64,000 bases of DNA from Melanocharis versteri (Eukaryota; Chordata; Aves; Passeriformes; Melanocharitidae): positions 326,576 to 390,575 of the forward strand of contig VZTG01005428.1 of the NCBI GenBank assembly GCA_013397845.1. Reading direction: 5' to 3'. How positions within the stretch are numbered: the stretch's first letter is position 1; the number at the start of each line of letters is the position of its first letter. Below the pieces are notes generated by a model. It ran no database searches. It was given only the letters and a program-made list of their open reading frames with translations, and was not told where the DNA came from. Shown in pieces: positions 1 through 12,800 of the stretch. The position numbers and the translations under genes were made by a program.

Positions 1-1414
1 TTTTGCTCAGAAAAACCCCGCCTCAAGACATAATGGGAATACATAGTTTTTCTCAGAGTAGTTCACTGTCTGTCATGCATTCCTCATGACTTTTTCTTTC
101 TTGGCATGGGTAGGTGGTACCCAGCAAGTTCCTGACCTGTCTGCACTGCAAACATTTAAGTGTCTTTCAAGGTAGAAAGTATGCTAATTCTTTCCTTCCT
201 TGTAAATGAGGTAAGACCTTTCAAATAGGACAGACAGGTGGTAAATATTCTTTCAAAACCTTGAAATCACTCAATTTTTATGTTTAGTGAACAATATTCT
301 GTGTCTACAAGCACAGAGGAAAATTATGTTAGACCAACAGCTTCTCTTGGCTGGATTTCTGGCTCAGGAAATTAGTGGATGCACCTCCCACTACCTGTAT
401 TCCTGCCATTACCATGAGCTCCTTCCTGAAGACCGAGGGTAAAACGTGTGAAATGTTCACAACCATTTAATGACAAACTGCCTAAATACTGAGGACTTTC
501 AGAGTGAGTGAACTGCTGTCGTACTTATGAACAGGAAGGATGACATTACCAGGAGAGTTTAAGTTGCACACCAAGATTCTGAAGAGCAATTAATAGATTA
601 AAGAAGAAAAGCTCCTATTTAGAAATTCAGGATTTTCTCTCCACTAACTGCTGTCCCCTTAGAAGTGTTGTTTGGATGCTGTTTAGTTCTGGAGACTTAA
701 TTCAACTCAATATTTTAGTGCCATTGAGATGTACAAGGTGGCAAAACCTTAGAAGTGATTTGATCTGTGATCCATCAGCACAGAAATGCACCTGAAGAAC
801 AGTCCAGGTGTGTGCTTTTGAAAAGAATACTTCGACACAGACGCATCATGTCAATCACAGTGTCTGTTGCCCCCACTCCAGCACAAGGAATGCTTCTGGG
901 ACAGGAATTACCCTGTAATCCTCTATGGTGAGATGTGCTGCAAATTCTTAATTCACATTTGCCAAAAAGCAGTAAATGCTTCATATCAATTTGGAACTTC
1001 GTGTGGATGGAGTTTCTTCTGAAATATATCACAAGGGAGCAGATCAAGGATAGCCTTGATAGCAGAGATTTTCTGACTGTTAAGAAAACAGTTGAGTTCT
1101 CTTTTTTTTTTTTTTTTAATGTAGTATGGAACCTAATTTTCAATTCCTTGGTTTGGATCTTCTTGCCAGACATCTTTTTTTTTCCCCCCACTAGGATTAT
1201 TGCCAATATACAGTATAAACAAATTAGCACTTTCTTTTTCGAAAGCTTTAGTCTTGTTGCTTTTGCCATACCAAACAGCAAAGAATACACAAACAAGAGG
1301 CATGAAATCTTAAGTTTAGAGCTCAAATTAGTTTAGTCTCCTTGATATTTTTAGCCTTGAAATAGATTGCTTTTGAAATATTACATTACACCTTTAATTC
1401 TGACAATGTTGTCT
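1..1414. other. Unique AT-rich non-coding stretch
   Basis: No repeat family, RNA gene or coding exon is recognised here. The only distinct element is an uninterrupted run of 16 T at 1102-1117. The open frames on both strands around 775-1336 are low-complexity (runs of Lys on one strand, Phe on the other) because they translate that T tract and its neighbours, so they are not read as genes. Confidence 0.55.
1102..1117 (+). repeat. Poly-T tract, 16 nt
   Basis: This is an uninterrupted run of 16 T on the + strand in unique sequence. No retroposed body is recognisable beside it, so it is listed as a simple repeat and not as the tail of a minus-strand insertion. Confidence 0.9.
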
Positions 1415-1549
1415 GGATGCCATCCTAGGGGACCTGGACAGGCTCAAGCAGTGGGGCAAGGGGAATCTCAGAAGGTTTAATAAGGTCAAGCTGCACCTGG
1501 GTTGGGGTAACCCCCCGTACCAACACGGGCTGGGGGATGATTCTATGAT
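1415..1549 (+). mobile_element. CR1 LINE fragment, ORF2 C-terminal part fused to 3' tail
   Basis: The + strand reads as the last part of the CR1 reverse-transcriptase ORF. The translation around 1415-1540 runs through DAILGDLDRLKQWG, then FNKVKLHLGWGNP, then GLGDD, which is the usual DLDRLxxWAxxNLMKFNKxKCKVLHLGWGNP region with small losses. In a full CR1 several hundred bases follow before the 3' end. Here the sequence passes directly into TTCTATGAT, the CR1 3'-terminal wording. The copy is therefore 5'-truncated and appears internally deleted. It is a dead fossil. Assignment to CR1 is firm; the subfamily is not determined. Confidence 0.85.
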
Positions 1550-2816
1550 CTTTTAAATTCTCTTTATGATGTGTTGGGAGTGCATGGGGTTTGGCAAAGT
1601 GTGATGTTGAGTATATACTTGAAAATAAGGAGGTGTATGTACACATATGTATATAAAATGTGTGTGAATAATCTCCAGAGACTTTTCAAGTGGAATGATT
1701 TGGGATTACTGCTGAATGATATCTTTGCTGTGGAAAAGCCTCTATTATCAGCTGTAATGCAATGTCATCTAGCTCAGTGCCCTACACATTACAAATGAAG
1801 TACAATTATTGTTTACATTCTTGTCTCAGAAACTCTCCAAATTGTTGAATGTATACTTGTTTTTTTCCCCAGTAGCAGGCTCTCTTGACAATGTGCATTA
1901 TTTGGTCAGGATTAATTTTTAATTGAAAAAGAAAACTCAAATAAATAAATAACTGTGGACCTGTTATCCATGGTGGTTGTTGACACAGAATTAAATCCAG
2001 GTCGCACTCAGAACCTAGTGCTAAATCACTGCACTTTGAGTTGTTATAGTTGTTATAAACTGCAGTTTAAAGTTCTATTTTCTTGTGTTTAAGGAAATTA
2101 AGCCTGTCTATGTTCCAGTATATCCATTTTGTATGCAAGCCTTTACAGATATGATGGAACTTTTGCACGCATTTACAAGTTTGCATCATGAAGACCTGCA
2201 TCTCCTCTTGCATACAGACAAATCCACGCTTGCAAAGTCAAGGCATAAATTTGGGTATATTCAGTTTTGTTCTGCCCAAAAGACAAAGCTTGCATTTAAT
2301 ATTTACCTCATGGGAGATTAGTGGAACTGTTGAATTAATGTTGAGAGTTGCTTATTTTTGTAATGTTAGATCAGCATGAATAAGACTTCCCACATTTTAT
2401 TTTAGGTGGAAAGGGTGTATCACAAAAAATTAATATTAATTAATCATTGCCTGGGTTTATCAGCCATCAGATTCCCAGTGATTCACTCAGGAATACAGGT
2501 TGAGGCCTACAAACAGGTGTACCACCCATGGGAATAACCTTTTTGTGTTTCTTCTGACTGATTCCAGGATCAGCATTTAAACATAATTTTAATTCTCTGG
2601 ATTTTATCAGATACACTAATCGCAGCAACTAAAAATATCCTTACCAGGCTAAATTTAAATCTAAATTAAATCAATTGTCAAAGCCTGACATCCGGATTTT
2701 CTACTGATTAATGCAGAGTTGGCTATTTCTGCCATGTTCGTATTTGCTTTTTCTTCCAAACCCTGATTTCAGGTGTGATTGTCCTTAAAATGTTCTTTCC
2801 TTCTCCACCTGCATAG
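1550..2816. other. Unique AT-rich non-coding stretch
   Basis: No repeat family or gene is recognised. The stretch includes AT-rich palindromic wording (ATTAATATTAAT at 2429-2440) and ends in a pyrimidine-rich tract at about 2793-2811, directly before the possible exon that follows. The short open frames at 1571-1798 and 2085-2321 show no recognisable domain or composition typical of coding sequence. Confidence 0.5.
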
Positions 2817-2954
2817 ATTATTCTGAGATCTTTGAAGAGTTAGACAAGCCCAGTGAAGACAGCTGCAAGAATGGAATATGCTGCACTCAAGGACTTCACT
2901 CTTGTGACAGATGCTGTTCCCATCTCAGAAACCCACATGATCAGTTGGCCAGGG
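2817..2954 (+). other. Possible internal exon, Cys-rich, unidentified
   Basis: A pyrimidine-rich tract ends in CACCTGCATAG at 2816, a good acceptor. The downstream boundary CCAGGG/GTAAGT at 2954/2955 is an almost ideal donor. The interval is 138 bp, so it could be skipped without shifting frame. One frame (first complete codon at 2819) is open throughout and would encode 45 residues, beginning YSEIFEELDKPSEDS and continuing with seven cysteines in a CKNGICC and CDRCC context. That looks like a piece of an extracellular or disulfide-rich protein, but I do not recognise the family. A 45-codon frame free of stops is not rare by chance (roughly one in nine per frame), so the splice signals carry most of the weight. 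It could be a coding exon, a lncRNA exon or a decoy. Confidence 0.28.
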
Positions 2955-4695
2955 GTAAGTTTATTAGCACAAACACATTCCAGGCACTATTTTATCTTAT
3001 TTTCTGAAGGAAAAATTAAGTGTGCTGCCTGCTGGGGCAGTTCCTCCCACGCAGCAAAATCTTTAGAAAGTAATGTCAAATTTTAAGCGCTCCAGGCATA
3101 AAGTTGAAGATCTGAAAGATGGCTAAATTTCTACAAGTTTCATGAAAATTTGTGGCTTTGTAGAAGCAAGAGACTCTGACTGCTATATCCTCAGGGATAA
3201 AAATAGTTAGGGTATTTGTTCTTGATGGCCTGTGCTTCACTGTTAGAATATTTCTGGAAGTGTTGGATATTCTGTGATGGAAGTATTGTCCAGTAGCTTC
3301 TGTGATTCCCTTTCTTCTGGGAGTAGCTACGGGGTCACAAATGTGTTCGCATATCTCTGACAAAATACCACAGCAAGCATTGACGTAATTATATTTGTGG
3401 CTAACAGAGAGAGAAGGAATTCCAGATTTGTTTTGGAGTAACAAATTCAAATGAATTTTTATTCTGCTAGCTAAAATTAAAATAGCAATAGAAGTAAACA
3501 AAAATACTGAAAGTACTTAGAGCTCTTTTTAAAATGTTTTTTATCATCAAGAGACTGTTTCATCTGCTCTCCTGAGTCCAGCAGTGTTTTCCCTCTTGCT
3601 TTGTCTTTCTCCTATATAAGTAATATATTAGGCTCATGGATGTATAAGTGAATCAAAAATTTCTCATTTCATATGGGCAGCAGTGAAGTTTGTAGGCATT
3701 TCAATTGAGCCATTTAAAAAATTTATGGACACACTTCTGCCAAGTGGAAATAAAACTGTTTTCTTTTGCTTTCGGTAACTTCACCCAAAGAAACAATAAA
3801 AAAATACAGTTTGTTTCCGGCTCATTTATTTCTGATCATGCCTAAAAAATAATAGTAACAGTCCTAACTGCAAATAGTCCTTCTACCAGATACACAAATA
3901 ATCAAAAAATGAGCCTCCTCCTTCATTGCACTTGATTTATATCCAGTAAGAGAGTGATTGAGGGAGTTGGAGCAAATTAATGCTTTATATCAGCCCATTT
4001 AGATTAAATTTCTGAGACAATTGTAGGCAACTCTGCCAAAAATTGATAGTAATTTAATTTGACCTTTTTAAAATGCAAACACTATAAGTAACTGCCTTAA
4101 ATATCTTGCATAGGATGCTTGATTTAATAAATCTAGTTTGTTTTCTTTTATTTATTTTATTGCTTATTGTGTGCTTTCAAAGTTTTCTCCAGCCCATTCC
4201 CTAATGGAATGGAATTGGAAAGGAAAACAGATGACTGTCAGATGGCAAGGCAGCTCTGACACTAACCAAAATGAGTAGGCTTGGGTATTATTTAGCTGTC
4301 ATAAACCAGATGCCTTCACACGGTTTCATGATGTTTTCACGGAGGTTCCATTGCAGATCACGTTTCCCCTCGTTGAATAGTGCTCTTGGCCTCCTCCTCA
4401 TGGAAATGTCCTCTCCTTTTGTAACTGCAACAATCAGGGAGAATTAAATTCAGAAATAGAATCAAGCATTTTCTCACAGTTTTTAAAATGAAAGATAAGC
4501 ATTTTTGTACCGATTTTAATTGCAGCTGCAGCCCCAGCCAGCCCCACTCTCTTCTTCCCTCAGCTGAGCAGAGTGGTCACTGCACTGGAGGCCTCCACAG
4601 CTCATCAGGACTTTGCCAGGGGTATTGCATTTGCCTGTCTGTGGATCTCCACCTAGGCCACAAAATGAACAATTTCACACCTCTGTGAAAATAAC

Positions 4696-4708
4696 TTTTT
4701 TTTTTTTT
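4696..4708 (+). repeat. Poly-T tract, 13 nt
   Basis: Thirteen consecutive T are followed by GCAG at 4709-4712. This makes an acceptor-like sequence, but the downstream interval has no convincing exon. Confidence 0.85.
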
Positions 4709-6394
4709 GCAGAATTGCGATGTCTGTTAACCACAGCGACAGAGATCAAAATTCTGGGAATGTCTCTCTGTAGTCCTAAGCACCTGCGAGGAGATGGGTG
4801 GGCATGGGGTGAGGTCAGCAATCCTAACGTTGTTCAGAGGTATCTCACCAAGTGGTAGAAAAGCAATATTAGCCTGCAAAAAGGAAGCTCTTTCTATTTA
4901 AAATAAATGAGAAATTGCCTGTAAGGAAAAAATTAGGAAATTAAATCCCTGGACTCAGCATGGAGACACATAAAGAGCACCTTATTAGCATCACAGAGGG
5001 GACAGTGTGCACACCCTGGAATATAAAAGGAAAAGAAATAGAGGAAAGTGGGAGCCCCAATAATGTGTTCAAGAGATAAGATACAATACTTTATTGAAAC
5101 TAAAATATATTCTTCAGAAGCACACTCAAAATTTAAACAATTCTAATTAAATGGAAGGGACTTTGGCAGATAAGAGAAGCAAGGCAGAAATTTGAAGAAC
5201 TAATTTTCGAAGGTACAAAGACAAGGAAGAACTGATATAAGGTGATTGGAGGTAATCTGCCTGTTGAGAAAAAACTCTATCTGTATCTGTTGGACCTCTG
5301 GAGCTGAAACCCTGGCAGCTGCAGAGTGGTGTAAGTTTATTTACAGGCTATGAGGGTCCTGCCCTCCCTGAGCCCATACAAGGTTTTACATTTGACATTA
5401 CAAGATGTGGATTCCTTCTGGGGAAGAAATTTTCAAGCCAGATAAGCTTTATTTTGGGGTTGCCATCTTTGAGATGACAACACCAAGATGAATAAGTAAG
5501 GATGAATTGTTGTCCTATAATATCTATAAGTGGGCTGAGTCATGAAGGGGCAGGTAGGATTATTTTAATCCATAATTCATGCTGTCAGCTTCAACCTACA
5601 GATCTCTTTTTGTTGACTTCTCTCTGTGCTGGAAATCTATTTGTGAAGATCTTCTGACCCTAATCAATTCAGCCTGCAACAACAGTTAGGCTGGTTTTTT
5701 TTTTCCCCTTGTATCTTCGTTTTCCCGAGTCTAAGTGGTTTCTAATCTTGTGCTTTAAAAACTCAGTGTCATTTTTATTTGCACTAAATAATCTCTCAAC
5801 GTTTTGCTATTTTGCTTTAAGTCCCCTTAGACACGTGTTTTGTAGGTACCACTGCCATTAAAGTCAGACAGAATTATAAGGATTGATTCTGTTCCACTGA
5901 ATTTAATGAGATTTTGTCATTAATTTTTCTGGAAAATGGCTCATATTCTAAATCTATGAGGAAAAAACCCCAAAATTTTCTGTTGTTGGTATTAAGTAGT
6001 TCTCAAGTTGCCTGAATTAATTATACATTCACTCTTCCCTCATAGCTCTACTTCATCAGTTTTGTTACTTGTGTTCAGTTATCAGAAAGATATTTAACAT
6101 TTCTATCTCTTAGCTTTGCTGAAGCCTTCAGATCTTCCTCCAACAGCACATGAAAGAAATATGAAAAGTATTCTTGTGGCATTGTGGGACAAGAATTTTG
6201 TGAAATTGATCCTTTACATCACATCTAGACAAAAACCCCACCTCTGATATTCTGCTCAGCTCCTTCCATAGCGATGACTGCCCACCCATTTACACTTTCT
6301 TGGTTTGACTTGACAGTTATCATAATGATTATTTTATTTCTTTGTGGCTGTATGTGGCTTTTGATAATAATATTCCAATTTCTTAGCCTTCAGA

Positions 6395-6415
6395 AACAAC
6401 AACAATAATAATAAT
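6395..6415 (+). repeat. Compound (AAC)n(AAT)n microsatellite
   Basis: Three AAC units run directly into four AAT units. This is a short compound trinucleotide repeat, with no sign of function. Confidence 0.85.
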
Positions 6416-6701
6416 GATTGCTGATAATATGAGTTGGTTCTGTGCAACTGTCTAAATTCTTTATTTATCCAGTTGGCTTTTACTGATTAGGGAGATTTTT
6501 CAGGTTCATCAGAGATGAATTATATGTGTGTCTTCACAGACAGAAAGCACAGGCTGTTATCAAGCTCAAGCTTATAGTGTGCCCATGTATGGTCCTGTTT
6601 TAAAAAGTTAAATGTTTTCTGGTTCTATCTTGTTGCGGTTGACAGAGTGAATTATTTAATAGTCACAATCTAAATAAAATGCTGACAATCATACTCATTT
6701 A

Positions 6702-6870
6702 GATCGGATATTAGGAAAAAGTTCTTCCCCCAGAGGGTTGTTGGGCACTGGAACAAGCTCCCCAGGGCAGTGGTCACAGCACCAGCCTGACAGAGCTCAA
6801 GGAGCATTTGGAAAATGCTCTCAGGCATGCACTGTGACTCTTGGGGTGTTCTGTGCAGAGCCAGGAGTTA
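6702..6870 (+). mobile_element. CR1 LINE 3' fragment, truncated before the terminal repeats
   Basis: The wording GGATATTAGGAAAAAGTTCTT, then GGGCACTGGAACAAGCTCCC, then CAGGGCAGTGGTCACAGCAC, then CTGACAGAGCTCAAGGAGCA, then GTGACTCTTGGGGTGTTCTG is the 3' untranslated part of an avian CR1 subfamily. The match stops after GAGCCAGGAGTT at about 6870, where a full copy would go on to GGACTCGATGATCC and the terminal ATTCTGTGA repeats. The copy is thus truncated at both ends. It is from the same subfamily type as the antisense fragment at 28032-28144. Confidence 0.9.
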
Positions 6871-9800
6871 AGTAAAGAAATCCACCACTAGAGAGCTGTG
6901 TCATAAAAAAAGATTTTCAAGGACAATCTTTTGAATCTCACAGAAGAGATAGGAGTCACTGCTTTTCTCGCATCAGAAAACAGGAATTCTGCCCAACCTC
7001 CCTCATGGATTCCTTTTCATCCAGTGTTTGCTCTTGTTCTTTTAGACAGTTTTTCAGAGTAATCCCTTTGATGCAGCTGGGAATTGAGTCCATTGCCCTG
7101 CTCTCCAAGTTGGAATGGGAAAGGTGCAAGTACTGTTTGGACTGAATTTTTTTTAATGTGTGATGAATGATATGTTCCAGTAGTGTTGGGCAGAACTCAG
7201 GTCAAACACCATGCAGGATGTGAAGGCTGTCGCTTTAGTTGCACTGGTGTATTTGGTGCCTATAAGAATTCTTATATATGACCACATCTTTAAGCTGTAG
7301 GAAGACAAAAAAAAATCTGTTTGTAGAAAGTGTACTTTCCATGCAAACTTCCCTCCTCAGTGAAATTTTAGTGCCATGAACAAGGTGAAACACACTGGAG
7401 TCACTTAACAAAACTGGTAAAATGGGAGTCACTTAAAATGGAGCATTTATTTACAGTATGGATTTGTCTGACACTGTTGTGAAAAGTTCAAAAATCCAGA
7501 TGGGCTTTATTCCTAAAACCAGAAGGGACAATACTTCAGCAGCATAAACTTGCACTTTCCCTTTTTCCCTTTGGCACAAATAGTGTTCATCTATTTGTCT
7601 TTTTGAACATTCATTACTTTTGCAGATTATAAGCCCTTTTCTCCTCTGGATGTGCGTGTTTAACTTGCAGTAATGCCAGGAAATCTTTTAGGGGAAACAA
7701 GTCTTCAAGAGCCTTTAGAAACTCGTGAAATGTGTGTTTTGTCTAATTTCTTTCCTGTGGTAGCCTTTGTTTTAGCTGACTTATTGAAGATGCTTGGAAG
7801 ACTCACGTGAGATTCAAGATTAGTTAGGCCAGACAGTTTCATATCACTCAACAAAGTTACTGGACTTCTTCATTAACTATAGGCTCTCTTATCACATGGT
7901 GGTTGCTACCAAAAGTCTCTTCAGTAATGTATAGATACCATAAGTTTTAACATTACTTAATTTTTTTTAAATTTTTTTTTCTTAGTGATGCTGCAGTTAA
8001 ATTCTGGCTGGAAACCCATACACAAGAATAAAAGCAGCTATAACTCAAACGTGTATCTTTGCTCCTATGGAAATTAAGTTCTTATCACCTCAGTGCCTTA
8101 TTCACAAAGGCCTATATTTGTAGCACTATTTGTCTTCCTGAAGGGAATTGTATGAAGCCCTGGAGATGAATAATAGCTTTTCTTAATCAGCCTTTTGAAA
8201 GACCATTGTCTTGTCTGCCTTTGTTAGAACATCAGCACAGTGGTGGGTGTTTTGCAGCATAATATGAAACAAGGTGCTTGCTGCTGAGAGCTTGTAATTT
8301 AAACAAAGAAGAAGCAATCAGAAAAAGGGGCTGGCAAACACTGGCACTTGAAATTCAAGGGCTGAATGTTTTCCACGTGGAGGGCAAGAGTGAGGGGAAG
8401 AATGAACAAACACCAAATGGGCAAGAGTCCTCTGGTGCCTGCCAGTGTAATCTGCCAGGTTCCTACTGAGCAGGCTGTGCTGGCACAGATTCTGATATTC
8501 CAGGTTTATGTATCTTCTCCTTGCCTGCTTATTTTGCTGTTACATTTCCATTGATCTCTATCTCACTATTATGTAAAGATTCGACCTATGTTTGCTCTAA
8601 TATCCTTGGTGCCCATTTTTGTTGCTTTTCCTGCTCTAGATAAATGGTATTCCTCAGAAGTTAAAATAATTTAAAAGTAAAATAAAAGGACAACATTTTG
8701 CGACACAACCCCCATCATATGTAGTACATTTTCAGTACGTGATAAAAGCATGTATTTTCCACTTTAAGACTTGGGTGACAAAGAAATAACTATTAGGAGG
8801 TATGTGACATGGCATTGATGAATTTGGAGTTCAAGGCTGCTGTTTTGTCTGCACTGTTGATGGTCAGTGTGTGCATATCCTCTTTGCGTTACAAACCTGG
8901 GTCTCATCATTTCTTCTGTTGCATCAGCAGCTGCTTCGTGGTTTGTATTTTTGTTTTCAGTTTCTCCTTACTCAGTGTAGTGGTTTGAACTTGTCTTTAT
9001 TGAAATGCATCTTGTTAATTTAAAGGTTTTTTTTCCGATTTATCAGGTTCATGCTGGGTTCTGATTCTGTCCCTCAGCCTGCTTGCACCCCCATCTCATT
9101 ATGCTGATTTTGCAATTATACGCTCCAGTCCACCATCCAAGACAGTAATGAAATATTAAATAGAGTTTGGAAGTCAGTAGATGGCGGGCAGAGGTGAGTA
9201 GGCTGTTCAGGGCCCAGAGATGTGACACTAGAGTAGAGAACCATTGCTCTGCTATTTAATTTTTCCTTTTTTCACAGAAAACTGGAGACAGTGGACTTGC
9301 TGGTAGGGATGCAAAATTCCAAGGCAGATTTTAGGCAGGCTTTGCACCCCAAAATTGTTTTAAATTGCAGCAAACACCTTTATCTTCATGTTAGAGATGC
9401 AGAGGGCAAAGGGCAGGCAGCAGGTTGGTGCCAGAGCCAGTGCTGGCAGTGCCCTTCCCTCAGCAGTGCTGGGGGCTCCATCCACTGCTCTGCCCTGCTT
9501 CTCACGGTGTCTGCCTTTTCTGGATTTCCATGCGCCCTGCAGAAAAGCTGCTGCAGTAAAATCAACTGTACACATCAAGCAGGCACCTCCTCTTCCATGA
9601 TTAGCATTCTTAAAGTGCCCATTAATTGGTTAGTGATGCTGATATTGCTAACAGCAGAAAAGGAGGGATAAAAGGCAAATTACCTAGAATTATCACAGTA
9701 TCACGTAAACCCCTTTAATTTCTTCTCTTGTCACTCTCCAGCTGTAAGTGGGTGATGTAGAGCACCCCTGAGGATGTGAGTTGTGTCCACCTCATCTCTG

Positions 9801-12800
9801 CTATTTATTGCACACAGGCAAGAGCCCAGTACTGCTATTTCATGACTATTGATTCAAGATAAGTGCATATGTCACAGCATGTGGATTTACCTGTATTTAT
9901 CTGCTGTCTCTCAACTCCTGCACCCATTGCAGCAGGAAAAGTGTTTTGGGGTTGAGTTCAATGGTGAGGATTTGAAGGTTGGGGAGGGTGGGGAATTGGT
10001 CTTTATTTCAAAACAAGTTGTAGTAAAGTCTTTGTGCTTTCTCTCTGCCTTAGTTCTTTTGAAGTTCTGCTGTTCTACTCTTGTAGACCAAAGAGAGAGA
10101 GAAAAAAAAAGCATTGCCTATTTACTCTGCTTGCTTTTGGGTAAAATGATAACTTTTTTTACCTTCAATATAAAGAATTGTACTTTGACTATAAAGATTA
10201 AATGCATTTCAGGAGGGAATTGGCTGTTTAATTAGAAGCATTGTTATTATTTTAAACTCAGAATTAGAGCAGGTTGAGCTAGAACTGACCTTAGTTTGTC
10301 CAGGTATAAAAAGATATTGCGACAAGTATTATGATACTTCATAACTCTTAAAGTCTTCTGGGACAAACCCTGGTGTAGAATGAAGAAAAACCCCAGTGAT
10401 CTGATTGATGGGAATTTTCAAAGATTTCTCCTCTCTTAGGCTATGGAGGGTAAATATTTAATCCTGGTGCTAAAACTAACGTCAGGTATTTAAATCTGTG
10501 TCAGGGTTTGCATTTATCAATGCCAGTGAAATATCCATAACCTGTCTCCCCCAAAAAGGTTAGACCAGTAAGGATCTGCTTAGAAATACACCGAAGAAAA
10601 AAGAATGAGTTTCCTTTCATGCAACATCACTACAGTAGTCTGCAGCTGCTAAATTGCATCTCTTAACATTTTTTCAGCCAAAGTTCCTTTGCAGAGCAGT
10701 TCTGCTGTCCTCAGGCAGAGAGCCCATGCAGGGATGTAGTTCAGGGTTTTCTTTCGGTGGTGAAACCAAGCAGAGTTGGCAGTTAGCTCTGATTTGCAAT
10801 TTTAAGGTTGCCCTATATTGCTGACTGCACTGAACACAGGAAAATCTCAACAAGAGAGCTAAAACACCAACCCTCTCTTCTGTTTCACTGTGTGTTTCAT
10901 ATTTATTGGAGGGCTATGGGGAGTTCCTCCAGCCCTGAGAAAAGAGACTCCTGGCAGAGTTGACCTGAACAGAGACAAGGACCTGCTTTTCAAAGGGCTT
11001 TGTGTGTGTGCGGGCTCAACAGCAATTTCAAGATGTTCATGTGCATTCTGAACTGCAATATAAAGGTTGCTGATGACTTTTCTTGCTGCTTGCTGTGGGC
11101 AGATGGATGTAGGTGCAATATCTTTACTCCTGTTTTGCTGGGTTCTTCATAAGCCGTCAGTCCTGAACTACAGGGTGGGAGAATGTCGCTGTTTCACTGC
11201 TCCTTCCCAGAGTTTACCAACACTGGGCTTTGTAAATGATACAAAGAAAATCTTCCACCTCGCTCTCCCTTCTCCTCTAGATTTCACACCCTGTTTCACT
11301 AGGTTGTTTTCACCAACTTAATTGCAATTTGTTTCACTCCACAGAAAGAAAAATAAAGCAGTTTGTTTCCAGATTTTCCAGTGCTGCTGTCTCTCACTTC
11401 CAGGGAGGTTGGTGTGTTTGGCACACCTGAGGGCAGAGACCAACCTCATCTTCTTCCTGTGCTTTTGGCCCTGTCTCTTACTGAACAGGGACATGCCTAC
11501 CCTAAAATATGCCTACACGAACCTTGAGTATTCTGTGTATGCAGATTAAACGTAGAGCAACGACATTCGTGGGAGGATTGTCCCTTCTGCTTTCTGCCAG
11601 GTTTTTCGGTAGGAGGGTTCTAGCCTAAGTGTTTAAACATTCATTGCTACTCTACTAAGTTCAATTTGTACTTAGATTTTGTGTGCTCCACATTGCTGGT
11701 AGGGATGCAACATCACTTTCCGACCTGGAAAGCAAAGGACTGCTGGAATTTGGGTGAAACAAAATTGACAAAGTTGGTCATCTCTTCTGCTTTGGAGAGG
11801 CAGGACTATTTTCAAAGCAGGGCCCAGAAGCAGAGGAAATGTTTGGCACTGCATCTGTCCTAAGGTTGTCATAGTGATAAAGCTGCTAGTGACTTATGTG
11901 ACTGTCCCCTGGCTGAATGTGGCTCTGTAGGGGGTTAATGCTGCTGTGCTGTCAGAGATCGGGGCTGTGATGCTGTTCAGTGTCGTATGAAGTACAGCCC
12001 TCACAAGGTCTGGGGATGCCTTGTCAGGAACTATGGGTTTACACCTGTCTGTGTTTTGCACATGGCATCTGAACACAGATAGAAAATAATGTCTCTCATT
12101 TAGAGCTCTGTTTGCTGCTATGTTTAATATGTTTATTCTGGTTGGCAGAATGTAGGTTATTATGCTTACAGTACTGAGGGGGGCTGCATTAGGCTGTTCA
12201 CATGAATTACAAGGCAATCTGATGCCTTGCCTCAAAATATTTTGAAAAACTGACCAAGTGTGCACGTTTTAACTGTCCTTCACACACTTGTCCCTTGCCC
12301 ATTTTGCAGCAATATGTCTTGGCAGCCACAGCTGCATTGCAGGGGTCACTCAGGGAGCTCAGAGAGATGGATGCTTTTAGAATTTTTCTGCAGCCCATTA
12401 GGCACAGGCCCTCTGTCTTCAGCATCAAATCTGACTGTCTTTCTGTCTGTCTTTTTTTTTTTCCTGAAAGTACACATTTCTGTGGGCACTGTAAGGAAAA
12501 TTACTGTCCCTGCTGATGCCAAAAACCTGTCTGATTGCACCACAAAGCTGTAATTGAGTACAGTATGTCATTCAGTACTTGCAGTGTGTCTTTTTCTTTG
12601 GAAATGACACTCTTCAAGAAAGCTCTAATGACAAAGGGAAGCTCATGGAGTTCATTACTCTTCTGCATCACAAGTTTTCTTCCCTCTGTTCCCCCGGGCA
12701 GAGGCAGACTTATTTTACTGTTGATGGTTAAGACTCAGAAGGGTACAAGCAGGTTTTTCTTCTAAGCATGGAGGTCTACCTTTTTTGGTTCGGCAAACCT

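Larger units (their letters stand above)
2955..6701. other. Unique non-coding stretch
   Basis: No gene or clear interspersed repeat is seen. Small elements are a T13 run at 4696-4708 that ends in GCAG, and an (AAC)n(AAT)n microsatellite at 6395-6415. The piece around 5845-5920 (wording such as CCACTGCCATTAAAGTCAGA, then CACTGAATTTAATGAGA) has the feel of a decayed old amniote repeat, but it is too diverged to name. Confidence 0.5.

Noticed and set aside
775..1336. Overlapping long open frames on both strands (183 codons minus, 133 codons plus)
   Set aside because: They read through homopolymer tracts (Lys or Phe runs), have no recognisable domain, overlap each other antisense and have no promoter or splice support.
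4713..4806. Acceptor-like T13-GCAG followed by a GTGAGG donor-like word
   Set aside because: The interval has no distinctive coding frame and the donor context is weak; poly-T followed by GCAG arises easily by chance.
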